NCBI GenBank assembly: GCA_022772675.1
Contig: JALEZW010000013.1
Coordinates: 23,113-87,112 of the forward strand
Direction: 5' to 3'
Length of the DNA: 64,000 nt
Source: Agathobacter sp.
Lineage (GTDB): Bacteria > Bacillota > Clostridia > Lachnospirales > Lachnospiraceae
Positions 1-9,196 of this stretch are shown in pieces (position 1 is the stretch's first letter; each line of letters opens with the position of its first letter). Position numbers and translations under genes: made by a program. The notes beneath the pieces were generated by a model. It saw nothing but the letters and a program-made list of their open reading frames with translations, searched no databases and was not told where the DNA came from.

Positions 1-435
1 CTGCTCCCCGAAATAGCCATTATCAAGGAGCCACTGGTAGGAGGCCACTGCATCCAATAGGGCTGCCGGATAGGGATTTTCCGGTGCAACCCGGTAATCC
101 GGAGTCAGAACACTGCAGCCATGGCTGACCTCATTATACAGTCCTGCAAACACATAGTAGGCATTTCGGACAGCCCCCGTATAGCCGCCTCCGTGCAGCT
201 GCAAAATCACATAATCCGAATTGGGATTCTCCTTAAGGGATAACAGCTTCATGGTAAAATTATCCATGTCAATGGCTGTCATGTTAAAACATGCCGGCGG
301 AATCCATGCCGGTTCCCTTAATCGTTTCCGAAGCTCCCCGCTTTTAATTTTTTTCCCGATTTTAAAATCATTGGTCAGGTGTGACAGCATTTCCGCAATC
401 ACACGTCCTTTTATACTTGCCTCATTTTCCATCAT
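1..435 (-). CDS. alpha/beta hydrolase, esterase/lipase-like (3' part missing)
   Basis: The first 145 residues of an alpha/beta hydrolase run off the left edge. The translation contains LQLHGGGY (the HGGG oxyanion-hole motif of the hormone-sensitive-lipase group), followed by DYRVAPENPYPAA, a block typical of that family. The catalytic GxSxG and the Asp/His residues would lie beyond the window. The ATG at 435 overlaps the stop of the upstream DUF6320 gene in an ATGA arrangement, so the two are translationally coupled. Family knowledge suggests hydrolysis of an acyl ester. Its placement behind an acetyl/acyl-transferase-like gene suggests the pair makes and removes an ester group, which is inference. 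Confidence 0.85.
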   Translation of the reverse strand, partial: MMENEASIKGRVIAEMLSHLTNDFKIGKKIKSGELRKRLREPAWIPPACFNMTAIDMDNFTMKLLSLKENPNSDYVILQLHGGGYTGAVRNAYYVFAGLYNEVSHGCSVLTPDYRVAPENPYPAALLDAVASYQWLLDNGYFGEQ

Positions 436-1097
436 ATATGAAATCTCCGTTTCAATTCCGTTCTCGCACGCCGATCTCCTAATATCAGGGTTCCCAGAAA
501 TAAAAATACCGATGCCCCCAGTGACATCCACGCCAGATACGGAAATGTCATCACATGGCAGGCCACAAGGACAACCGGAATGATACTTAAAAGAACCGTC
601 AAAATTTCCGCCATCATATAGCTCTGCCAGTTTCTCCGGTTTACCAGAATCAGCACCAGCAGCGTAACATCAATGGCAAGAATTCCTCCCGGAAACACAT
701 AGTCTAAGGACCATCTGTTATAACCTGTCAGATAATCAATTCCAAGAAGCAGTACAACTGCCAGAAGAATCAGGCTTACAGTTTTTGCCATATAACCGGA
801 TTTTCCCAGTACTGCCATCCGAAGAACCACATTCAGATACAACAGAATATTACCGGCAATCAGGCTCCAGGCCACATCCTTATCCACCGTATAATTGATG
901 ATTACAAGGATTGTCTCCACCACAATAGACAGAAACAGCACCAGATTTTCCAAAAAGCGAAACCGTCTGGTTACCTCAATTGCATCCGGATACCGGTTTT
1001 CTCCCTTGGTTCCGTCCGTTTCCAGCACATGCTGGCAGAGAGGACAGCGATCCGTGTCATCCAGAATCACCACATTACATTTCTGACATCTATTCAT
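432..1097 (-). CDS. DUF6320-type zinc-ribbon membrane protein
   Basis: 221 aa. The N-terminus carries a zinc ribbon (CQKC at about residues 4-7, CPLC at about 18-21). It is followed by a long hydrophobic part with about six predicted membrane spans between residues 50 and 210. This matches the layout of DUF6320 proteins as I know them; no function is established. It starts 8 nt inside the end of the acyltransferase-like gene and ends in an ATGA overlap with the hydrolase, so the three genes form one tightly coupled operon. A role in presenting or moving the product of the acyltransferase is possible but not shown by the sequence. Confidence 0.75.
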   Translation of the reverse strand: MNRCQKCNVVILDDTDRCPLCQHVLETDGTKGENRYPDAIEVTRRFRFLENLVLFLSIVVETILVIINYTVDKDVAWSLIAGNILLYLNVVLRMAVLGKSGYMAKTVSLILLAVVLLLGIDYLTGYNRWSLDYVFPGGILAIDVTLLVLILVNRRNWQSYMMAEILTVLLSIIPVVLVACHVMTFPYLAWMSLGASVFLFLGTLILGDRRARTELKRRFHI

Positions 1098-2388
1098 AGT
1101 ACACCCCGTTTGTCTCTATTTCCACATCCACACCATCTGCTGCAATTTTCCGGAAAAACGCCTTCTGCACCAGCGGTTCGGATAAAATCGAGCTGAAGGT
1201 AAATACCAGTGTATCCTGATAGGAACAGATGGTTCCCTTTATGTCCTGTCCCTTTGACATGGCGATAAAAGCGGAAAATCCGTCCACATGGGACTGATAC
1301 AGCTCATCTATTTTAATATTCCCGATATTCGTGATTGTAGTCGTATTTGCCACTGCCGACTTCGTATAAACCACACGCATGGCTATTTTTTTGATAAACA
1401 GCGGCACCGGACGCAGGAACTTATTTCTCTGATTTGACACACTGTAGGAAAAGAGATCCTCCAGATGCTCTTTATTGATCTGGGAGTGCAGACTCTCTTT
1501 TATCAGTGCCAGAACCTCCTCAAAGGTATAGGATTCTTTCCTGGGACAAAACTCTGCCGAAACCATCACAAAGAAATTTTTTGTGGTATCAGAGTCAAAA
1601 TACGGGCGCAGATTAACGGGAACCGCCACCCGGATTGGTCGTTTTCCCGGCATCCCGTGCAAAAGTTCCTGATAAACACTCCACACAAAAACAGCCACAA
1701 AATACTCATTCAAAGAGGCGCCATAGTCATGTGCCACCTTCTTCAACTGTGTAACCGGCATTCTGCCGTGCATCACACCAAATTCCCCTGCCGGAAGCCT
1801 GTCTTCATGGATCAGATATGCTTTTTCCCGGATAAAACCGCTGGGTCTGCTTCTCTTATAGTTGCGGACAAAACTGTCCTCCCGGCTCAGGGATGTATCC
1901 ACACTCAAATTGTCCCCGGTCTGCTTTGCCAGCTCCGGATGTACCAGTCTTAAATACTGATAGGTCAGTTCCCTCAAAAAATTGATGGCTCCCATTCCGT
2001 CCGTCAGAACGTGGAATACTTCCAGATTGATTCTTGTTTTGTAATAAGTAACCCGAAACAGGTAACTCCGGTTCTTATTCTGCCGGATAAAACGGCAGGG
2101 AAACATATTTTCCTCTGTGACCCTTGGTGCTTTTTTTCCATTTTCCTCAAAATAGTACCAAAACACCCCGGTTCTTAAGCGGACATTAAATCCATCAAAT
2201 TTCGGCAGTACCATATCAAGTGCCTTCTGCAGAAACTCTCTTTTAATCTCCTCTTTTAACGTCACGCTGATGCGAAATACATTGGTCATGCTCTCCCCTG
2301 CAATGGAGGGAAAGAGATGCGCTGTATTATCCAGTTTATCCCAGCGGATCTGCCTGGAAACCGGTTTCTTATTTTTTTTATTTTTCAT
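1090..2388 (-). CDS. condensation-domain/alcohol acetyltransferase-like protein
   Basis: 432 aa. The motif FHVLTDGMGA (His126, Asp130, Gly131) corresponds to the HHxxxDG active site of CoA-dependent acyltransferases (condensation domains, alcohol acetyltransferase, WS/DGAT-like enzymes). The second half, with VAVPVNLRPYF and FSSILSEP blocks, fits the two-lobed fold of that superfamily, and the length is normal for a stand-alone enzyme. No membrane segment or carrier domain is visible. It is first in the operon with DUF6320 and the esterase-like gene. The acceptor (alcohol, lipid or peptide) cannot be read from sequence. The first of the two histidines is Phe here, which is common in divergent members. 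Confidence 0.7.
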   Translation of the reverse strand: MKNKKNKKPVSRQIRWDKLDNTAHLFPSIAGESMTNVFRISVTLKEEIKREFLQKALDMVLPKFDGFNVRLRTGVFWYYFEENGKKAPRVTEENMFPCRFIRQNKNRSYLFRVTYYKTRINLEVFHVLTDGMGAINFLRELTYQYLRLVHPELAKQTGDNLSVDTSLSREDSFVRNYKRSRPSGFIREKAYLIHEDRLPAGEFGVMHGRMPVTQLKKVAHDYGASLNEYFVAVFVWSVYQELLHGMPGKRPIRVAVPVNLRPYFDSDTTKNFFVMVSAEFCPRKESYTFEEVLALIKESLHSQINKEHLEDLFSYSVSNQRNKFLRPVPLFIKKIAMRVVYTKSAVANTTTITNIGNIKIDELYQSHVDGFSAFIAMSKGQDIKGTICSYQDTLVFTFSSILSEPLVQKAFFRKIAADGVDVEIETNGVYYE

Positions 2389-2484
2389 TTTAACACATGC
2401 TTTCCTATCCCGTCATAACTTTCCTGATCTATTCAAAACCTCTCCCCATACATTCGCAGAACTGCACGACAAGTCGTGCTTTCT

Positions 2485-2952
2485 TTATAAAAACAGGCTG
2501 AATCCGGCAACACTGACAACCATCATAATCACACCTGCCAGCAGCACACCAAGCATAACGGCTGCAACGGTTGACTTAAAATCCATATCCAGAATACTTG
2601 CTGCCAGAGTCCCGGTCCATGCTCCTGTTCCCGGAACCGGAATCCCCACGAATAAAAGCAGTGCCACAAAAAGGCCTCTTCCTGCCTTTTCCTGCAGCTT
2701 CTTTCCGCCTTTTTCCCCTTTTTCAATACACCAGGAGAAAAATTTTCCAATCACCGGCTTATCCGCGCCCCACAAAAGCACCTTTCGCGCAAACAGGTAG
2801 ATGACCGGCACCGGAAGCATATTCCCGATAATTGCGATGATAAAGGAGGGAATCACAGGAAGCTTCAGTGCCTGGGAAATCGGAACGGCTCCCCGCAGCT
2901 CAATCAGCGGAACCATGGAAACAAAAAACACCCAAAGATATTTTTTTAACAT
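2485..2952 (-). CDS. COG2426 small membrane protein (putative small multidrug export family)
   Basis: 155 aa, highly hydrophobic, with about four membrane spans. The conserved PLIELRGAVP near residue 15 and the VGIPVPGTGAWTG block near residue 105 are hallmarks of this family (Sm_multidrug_ex). The family name is historical and transport activity is not well proven. The gene stands alone on the minus strand between the acyltransferase operon and hisC. The ATG at 2952 gives the full conserved N-terminus. Confidence 0.8.
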   Translation of the reverse strand: MLKKYLWVFFVSMVPLIELRGAVPISQALKLPVIPSFIIAIIGNMLPVPVIYLFARKVLLWGADKPVIGKFFSWCIEKGEKGGKKLQEKAGRGLFVALLLFVGIPVPGTGAWTGTLAASILDMDFKSTVAAVMLGVLLAGVIMMVVSVAGFSLFL

Positions 2953-3062
2953 ACAAAATCCTCATTTCTTAATCTATTATTTCTTAACCGGCAGTTATCT
3001 GCCTGCCCTGACGAACAACGAACATTGCTCCGGTTGGCATGAAACCAGTGCATTTGTATCTG

Positions 3063-4130
3063 TCATTTTCTCTCAGCCAGATAATTGGTTAGAAAAGCAA
3101 TGAAGGTTTCCATCTGCTCATCCGTTCCAATCGTAATACGAAGATAATCGTTAATACGCTCCGGTCTGCTGAAATGACGCACAAAAATATTTTCTGCCTT
3201 TAACGCTTCGAACAGCTCCGGTCCCGGCACATCCGGGTGTTTTGCAAAGATAAAATTACTTTTGGAATCTCCGAACGCAAAACCAAGTTTCTTTAACTGC
3301 TCCTTGGTCCACTCTCTCGTCTTAATAATTTTTCCCGTTGTCTCCTCAAAATATGCCCGGTCACGGATTGCCGCTGTCCCAAGGGCGATGGTGATACGGT
3401 CCATGGTATAAGAATTATAAGAATATTTCACATCATTCAAATACCTGATGAGAGTCGGATTGCTGATGGCAAAACCGATTCGGGAGCCTGCAAGGGATCG
3501 GGATTTGGAAAAGGTCTGTACCACCACCAGATTATCATACTTGTCAATAAGCGGCAGCGCACTCTCCCCACCAAAATCAATATATGCCTCATCCACAATG
3601 ACAATGACATCCGGATTCGCCCTGATGATTTTCTCAATCTCTGCAAGTGGCAGAAGCTCGCCTGTGGGTGCATTCGGATTCGGAAATACCACTCCGCCGT
3701 TTTCTTTTTTATAATCCGACGGCACAATGTGAAACCTTTCATCCAGTGGAATCTGTTCATAGGGAATCCGAAGCATCTGGGCCCACACATCATAAAAAGA
3801 ATAGGTAATATCCGGAAACAGGATCGGCTTGTCCGAATTAAAAAACGTCAGAAACAGCATGGCAAGCACATCGTCCGAACCCACTCCCACAAAAACCTGT
3901 GAGCTGTCTACCTGATAAAAATCTGCAATTCCCTTCACCAGATCGGTGACCGCCGGATCCGGATACAGACGCAGATCATCGGTGTTCGTATGTAATAAAG
4001 CCTCCCTCACCCCCGGTGCCGGCGGATATGGATTCTCATTGGTATTTAATTTAATGATATTTTTCTGTTTTGGCTGCTCTCCCGGAACATAAGGAACAAC
4101 CTTTCGTATATTTTTTTCCCAGTTTTTCAA
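3063..4130 (-). CDS. hisC: histidinol-phosphate aminotransferase
   Basis: 355 aa, the usual HisC length, PLP fold type I. It transaminates imidazole-acetol phosphate with glutamate to histidinol phosphate in histidine synthesis. The PLP-binding lysine is Lys209 in TFSKSRSLAGSR. NPNAPTG near residue 151 and VDEAYIDF near 179 are the cofactor- and substrate-contact blocks. The start is TTG at 4130, placed 8 nt after an AGGAG site; no ATG lies near it. The gene is separated from other his genes here, as often happens in clostridia. HisC enzymes may also act on aromatic amino acids, so a broader role cannot be excluded. Confidence 0.93.
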   Translation of the reverse strand: MKNWEKNIRKVVPYVPGEQPKQKNIIKLNTNENPYPPAPGVREALLHTNTDDLRLYPDPAVTDLVKGIADFYQVDSSQVFVGVGSDDVLAMLFLTFFNSDKPILFPDITYSFYDVWAQMLRIPYEQIPLDERFHIVPSDYKKENGGVVFPNPNAPTGELLPLAEIEKIIRANPDVIVIVDEAYIDFGGESALPLIDKYDNLVVVQTFSKSRSLAGSRIGFAISNPTLIRYLNDVKYSYNSYTMDRITIALGTAAIRDRAYFEETTGKIIKTREWTKEQLKKLGFAFGDSKSNFIFAKHPDVPGPELFEALKAENIFVRHFSRPERINDYLRITIGTDEQMETFIAFLTNYLAERK

Positions 4131-4169
4131 TTTTTTGTCTCCTTTTTCTTCTTCCTTTAGTTGCTGTCT

Positions 4170-7100
4170 TTATTTCAATTTACGAATAACATCTCCTATT
4201 TCTTTTTGATTATCTGGAATATATATTAATAAATTCTCAACCTTACTTTTATTTAATTGTGCATTATTCGAGATGGACTGTCTCTCTTTCCTCAATTGTC
4301 CCTCAATATAAAATTTCAAAAATGTAAAATCATATTTGATTGTATTATCTTTGGGCATAATTGTGCCGGATACATCTGAAATATAAAATTCTGTATTGTT
4401 ATCGAATATTTGTATTGTTCCTGCTTTTGCACCTTTCCTGCTCCAGATTAATGTTTTTCCTTTTAACATTGTTTTTCCCGGAATATTCTTTTGGACAAAA
4501 TACGCCGGTCCATCCGTTGCTGCTGTAAATACAGGGATATCTCCCGGATTCTGATATGCATCTTCTTTAGAGAACTGACTTCCCTGATATACATAAAACA
4601 AATCCATTATCCTTACAGGTTCATAAATATCAGAACTAATATCACGGGAAAAGAAGTCAACTAATTGTTCTTTGGAAATAGATCCACTCTGTAGAATTTC
4701 CATAATATTTTCTATCATCACAGGCTCTCTCTTTTCTCCTAAATATCGTTCACTATCTACGTTCATGTCAACATCAACTATATTCTCCAACTTTGAAAAA
4801 ATAATCTCGCCATCCTCAATTTCAATATAATCTATTTCATCTAACTTAGCCTGTTCTGTCGCAGATAAAATGTATTCATTTTGCAATTCTTCTTTTACCA
4901 AATCAATATCACACAATTTATCCTCCAGTTCTTTCCCGTCAAGTGTACTGAAATATTCCAAGAACTTTTCTTTCAAAGTTTTGCATGTAATCTTTTTCTT
5001 ATTGACGCGCTCATATTTCTCCAGCCTAAAAAAGCCCCATTTTTTCCCTGGCACGCAGTCCCAATTCCTGCCATTCCACGTTTCTAATCGGCGAACCTGA
5101 TCCCAATTTGAATCTTTTAAATAAGTTTTTGCATTCCAGGCCCTTTCCAATTTAGAAAAATATTCTAATGTATTGTCATATGATTCAAAACAAGGTTCGA
5201 AATCATTATGCAAAAATTCATTTACCTCTTTCGTTGTACCATCATTTAAAATAACTGGACTTGAGGTTATTTTATTGGTCCTATATCGATTCTTGGAATT
5301 TGCTCTTCCATCGCACATAGAAATATACATAAATGTACTTTTATCAATTTTTCTATTATAATTAAACTCTTCAGGTGCCAATTTCTGAAGTACAATGGCA
5401 TACGTTTTTTCCATTGCATAGGGTGAAAAAGTATACTCCGGCAAACTAACTATTCCTAACACATCGCATCTTGATATCATATAATCTCTTATAGGCTTAT
5501 TAGTCGGATTTTCCAATATAGAATCTGGCACAATAATTATAGCAACTCCGCCATCAGATACCTTATCTATCCCTTGCATTTTTCCAGGTTTTAACAAATC
5601 TATACATTCACGTAATGCATTTGCCTCTAACGAGTTCCCATATACTTTTATACCATTTTGCATAATTTGATTTGTAGCATCTGTTACTTTTCCATAAGGA
5701 ACATTTGTTAATAATAAATCTACATTTCCCAACTCGTCAGCAGATGATACACCTGTTTTTTCCCTCAATATAACCTTCTGTATAATATCTTCATCGCATA
5801 TTTCATTTTCGCCATAACATTCCATTATATCATCAAGCTCAATTGAAAACTCCCTATCAACATACACTTTTAAAAAATTATTAATATCTTCTACATTCTT
5901 AGATATTTCTCTCATTATCTCTTGTCTTGACGACAATGCCATAATATCATACTTACTATCTTTTTTAGTTTTGTATAAAAAATGCTTTTTCCAGTTAATT
6001 GAAGTATTGACTTTAGATAAATTTGTCTTACCATCTCCAACTAAATACATATTCAATTGTGCTGCCAAAACCCCATTTTTATCAAATCCATAAATGGAGT
6101 TTTTCGTTACCTGATTTATTTCATCATCAGACAAATCAAACTTTTTTCTAATAAAATGAACAAATTCATACAGAAATCCTCCCGATCCACAAAATGGATC
6201 AACAATATTCTTATATTCCAGTTCATCTTTTGACCACTTCAAATAATTATTATATACAGCTCCAATTAATGGTCGTATTGTATGACGAGGTGTATAATAT
6301 TCTCCTTGTTCTTTTTTCACATCCTTCGTTGCAAGTTCTTCATAGATAAATCCATATAAATCCATTCCTCTATCTTGTGATAACTCATAAAGCTGAGCTG
6401 CACACTCTACATACAGTTTGGAAATCTTATTATCCTCATCACCAATTATCTCTTTTAGCTCAGTCCACATACTATATAAGATTTGTTCATATGTTATTTG
6501 CGATGATTTTAATTTTTTTATTGCACTATCAATTTCTATGTCTTTTGTTTGGCCATACACAGAAGACAATACCGTCATAACAAAAGCTTTATTTTTCTGA
6601 ATTTTCTCACTTCCTCTAATTATTCTGGCTATATTATTGATTAATCCTTTTTCATCCTGTTCTCTATTTATAGCGGTCTTCTTTGGAAACTGTTCAAGAA
6701 TAATTTTACTATTGCTATGAGATGCATCGTCAATTGGTTCGTTATTAATCAATACTTTTTCATTTCCCGTTACCAGTGAATATAATGATAAATACACATT
6801 CTGACCATCATATACAATTAGAACCAGCTCTTTATTGTGAATCTTCTTTACAAATTTTTTTTGTTCTTCTGTTAAGGATTTACTCAAAAAACCACTTGCA
6901 TATTTTCTGATTTGAACAATTCCAAGATGTAAATTACCTGTAGATTCCAGTTCAAGCAGTCCCATTAAATCCTCTGCCTTTTCTCCCGAAAAGAAATATG
7001 CATCACACGATCCCTTCCCCCTTATGCCCGAATTTGCCGAAGGAATTATACTATCCACCTCTATATATCCTGTTCTTTTAACTCTGAAAGAATATCCTTT

Positions 7101-7190
7101 ATTATTCATAATAAGTCTAAAAAAACTATACACAATATCTTCATTTGTTGTCTCAGATCCATTATATTTAGGTATCAACATTCTATTCAT
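4170..7190 (-). CDS. single-chain restriction-modification protein (nuclease-like, N6-adenine methylase, specificity domain)
   Basis: 1006 aa. Residues about 60-140 resemble the N-terminal nuclease region of type I/IIG enzymes: Asp63, then LLELES (Glu80, Glu82), where a canonical PD-(D/E)xK site would have a lysine. Residues about 290-650 are an N6-adenine methylase: YYTPRHTIRPL, the SAM-binding VDPFCGSGGF at 330, and catalytic TNVPYG at 495 (NVPY instead of NPPY). An insertion of about 80 residues separates the last two motifs. Residues about 840-1006 resemble one HsdS target-recognition half. R, M and S functions thus sit in one polypeptide (type IIG/BcgI-like logic). The AT-rich base use, unlike hisC and galT, suggests transfer. 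Confidence 0.85.
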   Translation of the reverse strand: MNRMLIPKYNGSETTNEDIVYSFFRLIMNNKGYSFRVKRTGYIEVDSIIPSANSGIRGKGSCDAYFFSGEKAEDLMGLLELESTGNLHLGIVQIRKYASGFLSKSLTEEQKKFVKKIHNKELVLIVYDGQNVYLSLYSLVTGNEKVLINNEPIDDASHSNSKIILEQFPKKTAINREQDEKGLINNIARIIRGSEKIQKNKAFVMTVLSSVYGQTKDIEIDSAIKKLKSSQITYEQILYSMWTELKEIIGDEDNKISKLYVECAAQLYELSQDRGMDLYGFIYEELATKDVKKEQGEYYTPRHTIRPLIGAVYNNYLKWSKDELEYKNIVDPFCGSGGFLYEFVHFIRKKFDLSDDEINQVTKNSIYGFDKNGVLAAQLNMYLVGDGKTNLSKVNTSINWKKHFLYKTKKDSKYDIMALSSRQEIMREISKNVEDINNFLKVYVDREFSIELDDIMECYGENEICDEDIIQKVILREKTGVSSADELGNVDLLLTNVPYGKVTDATNQIMQNGIKVYGNSLEANALRECIDLLKPGKMQGIDKVSDGGVAIIIVPDSILENPTNKPIRDYMISRCDVLGIVSLPEYTFSPYAMEKTYAIVLQKLAPEEFNYNRKIDKSTFMYISMCDGRANSKNRYRTNKITSSPVILNDGTTKEVNEFLHNDFEPCFESYDNTLEYFSKLERAWNAKTYLKDSNWDQVRRLETWNGRNWDCVPGKKWGFFRLEKYERVNKKKITCKTLKEKFLEYFSTLDGKELEDKLCDIDLVKEELQNEYILSATEQAKLDEIDYIEIEDGEIIFSKLENIVDVDMNVDSERYLGEKREPVMIENIMEILQSGSISKEQLVDFFSRDISSDIYEPVRIMDLFYVYQGSQFSKEDAYQNPGDIPVFTAATDGPAYFVQKNIPGKTMLKGKTLIWSRKGAKAGTIQIFDNNTEFYISDVSGTIMPKDNTIKYDFTFLKFYIEGQLRKERQSISNNAQLNKSKVENLLIYIPDNQKEIGDVIRKLK

Positions 7191-7212
7191 AAATTATTTC
7201 TCCTTTTTACCT

Positions 7213-7241
7213 ATTATAGAACAAATGTTCTGATTATGCAA
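7213..7241 (-). promoter_or_regulatory. sigma-A promoter with SOS (LexA) box in the spacer
   Basis: On the minus strand, TTGCAT (7241-7236) and a perfect TATAAT (7218-7213) are separated by 17 nt. The spacer holds the palindrome AGAACATTTGTTCT (7231-7218), which is GAAC-N4-GTTC, the Gram-positive LexA/DinR operator core. A repressor bound there would cover the promoter of the R-M gene whose ATG is at 7190. The AGGAG ribosome site follows. The promoter and palindrome are seen directly; LexA control is inference. Confidence 0.7.
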
Positions 7242-7501
7242 GTTTTTTTCTATAGACATCGTTCATTATTGTTTCATGAACTCTTAGCCGGGAAAGGTGA
7301 TTCCTTTATTCTATGAAAAAAAGGAGGATTGCCTCAGTTACGTGAAAATTAAGGTATCAATTCTCAGTAACAGGTCCTATGATTAGTTTAAAGGACACTA
7401 TCCTAAAATGCAATAAGCAGATTGAAATAAATTATCGTTGCTGCTCACGGATTTCATACTCTGTTTCCCTCCTTTTGCGAAATCTCCTTTGCACAACCAA
7501 A
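7242..7501. other. intergenic stretch without a recognisable gene
   Basis: Between the R-M promoter and the galT terminator there is no reading frame with a plausible ribosome site beyond about ten codons; a short ATG frame near 7313 closes quickly. It may be the scar of the R-M gene insertion. No clear direct repeats flanking that gene were found by eye. Confidence 0.4.
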
Positions 7502-7530
7502 AACTGCCGGTTATCAAATAACCGACAGTT
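7502..7530 (-). terminator. Rho-independent terminator after galT
   Basis: On the minus strand the arms AACTGTCGGTTAT and ATAACCGGCAGTT pair fully (one G-U) around a three-base loop and are followed by TTTTGG. It lies about 80 nt after the galT stop and would end the galactose operon. Confidence 0.85.
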
Positions 7531-7607
7531 CCTTTAAATCGTAATCTTAAAATCCTCTACTCCGCAAGCGAGATATCATCTTACCATACCGGGAATACCG
7601 CGACAAG

Positions 7608-9146
7608 CTATGAATGATTTACCGTGTCGATGAATTTAAGGAATGCTTCTCTGCCTTCCTCTGTACATTTATACACTCCCGCATCCTCCAGCACTTCCTT
7701 AAAGACCAGTCCGATCTCCTTATTAAGAATGTCCATGACATTATCATCGGTAATGGAAGAATACTTTGGCAGGAACTCCTCTGCCCAATCTGCGTGGGAA
7801 GCAAGAGTCTCTGTGGAGCGCAGATCTTTTCCAGTAACCAGTGCATCGGCAAGTTCTGCCATTTCATCCTTTAATCGTGCCGGAAGCACAGCAAGTCCCA
7901 TGACTTCAATCAATCCGATATTTTCTTTCTTGATATGGTGCAGCTTTGCATGGGGATGATACACTCCCAGGGGATGCTCCTCTGTGGTAATGTTGTTTCG
8001 CAGTACCAGATCCAGTTCAAAATCATCTCCGCGTCTTCTGGCAATGGGAGTGATGGTGTTGTGGGGCTCCCCCTCCGTCTCTGCATAGATAAAGGCATCC
8101 TCATCCGTATAGCCTCTCCAGGCAAGCAAAATCTTATCTGCCAGTTCTATCAGCCGTTCCTTATCCGGTCCGCTGATACGAATTACAGACATGGGCCATT
8201 TTACGATTCCTGCTTTCACATCGGAAAAACCGGTAAACTGAATTTCCTTTTCCACCTGCGCTTTTGCCATGGCAAAGGTATAGTGCCCGCCCTGGAAATG
8301 GTCATGGCTTAAAATGGAACCACCTACAATCGGCAGATCCGCATTGGAACCTACAAAATAGTGGGGAAACTGCGTCACGAAATCCAAAAGTTTTCCAAAG
8401 GTTGCCCGCTCGATTTTCATAGGTGTATGTTTCGAATTAAACACTATGCAGTGCTCATTGTAGTAAACATACGGCGAATACTGGAAAAACCAGTCGCTGT
8501 CATTGATGGTAACTGGAATTATTCTGTGGTTCTGGCGCGCCGGATGGTTTACTCGTCCTGCATACCCCTCATTTTCCTTACAGAGCTGGCACTTGGGATA
8601 GGCACTCTGCTTTGCGTTCTTTGCCGCAGCGATTGCCTTCGGATCCTTCTCCGGCTTGGAGAGATTGATGGTGACATCCAATGTCCCGTATTCCGTATCC
8701 ACGGTCCACTTTCTGTCTTTTTTGATTCGCTGTCTTCTGATATAATTACTGTCACAGCTTAATTTATAAAAATAGTCTGTTGCTGCCTGAGGTGAATCAT
8801 GGTGATATAAATCCCGGAATTTTGCCCGGATTTCACTGGGACGAGCCAAAAGGCATCCCATAATTTTTGTGTCAAACAGATCCTTGTAGACAATACTGTT
8901 CTCTTTCATGATGCCATGGTCATAGGCATAGGTCATCATTTCATCCAAAATCCCCTCTAAGGCTGCCTCCGCACTCTCCTGGGTCAACGGCTGTTTTTTC
9001 TCCTGTGCAAAAAATACCTCATCGGAAATTTCATCCACACCAAACAGTTCCAGCAGACGGTTGATGGTGTACACTTTATCTGCCGGCTCCACCAGACCGG
9101 TTGCAAGGCCATAATCAACTAAATCCAAAATATTTTCCTGAATCAT
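7608..9146 (-). CDS. galT: UDP-glucose--hexose-1-phosphate uridylyltransferase (class II)
   Basis: 512 aa, the length of the class II GalT found in Firmicutes, not the roughly 350-aa class I form. It exchanges galactose-1-phosphate with UDP-glucose in the Leloir pathway. SHDHFQGGHYTF (about residue 278) and EPHNTITPIARRR (about 358) are the conserved nucleotidyl-transfer regions. It follows galK by about 50 nt on the same strand and a strong terminator comes after it, so it is the last gene of the galactan/galactose cluster. Confidence 0.95.
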   Translation of the reverse strand: MIQENILDLVDYGLATGLVEPADKVYTINRLLELFGVDEISDEVFFAQEKKQPLTQESAEAALEGILDEMMTYAYDHGIMKENSIVYKDLFDTKIMGCLLARPSEIRAKFRDLYHHDSPQAATDYFYKLSCDSNYIRRQRIKKDRKWTVDTEYGTLDVTINLSKPEKDPKAIAAAKNAKQSAYPKCQLCKENEGYAGRVNHPARQNHRIIPVTINDSDWFFQYSPYVYYNEHCIVFNSKHTPMKIERATFGKLLDFVTQFPHYFVGSNADLPIVGGSILSHDHFQGGHYTFAMAKAQVEKEIQFTGFSDVKAGIVKWPMSVIRISGPDKERLIELADKILLAWRGYTDEDAFIYAETEGEPHNTITPIARRRGDDFELDLVLRNNITTEEHPLGVYHPHAKLHHIKKENIGLIEVMGLAVLPARLKDEMAELADALVTGKDLRSTETLASHADWAEEFLPKYSSITDDNVMDILNKEIGLVFKEVLEDAGVYKCTEEGREAFLKFIDTVNHS

Positions 9147-9196
9147 CGCACTCTTCTCCTACAATATAAATCCTTATTCCCATTGGTATCCAATTC

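Noticed and set aside
221..583. Plus-strand open frame of 120 codons
   Set aside because: It lies antisense over the hydrolase and DUF6320 genes, which have clear motifs; no ribosome site.
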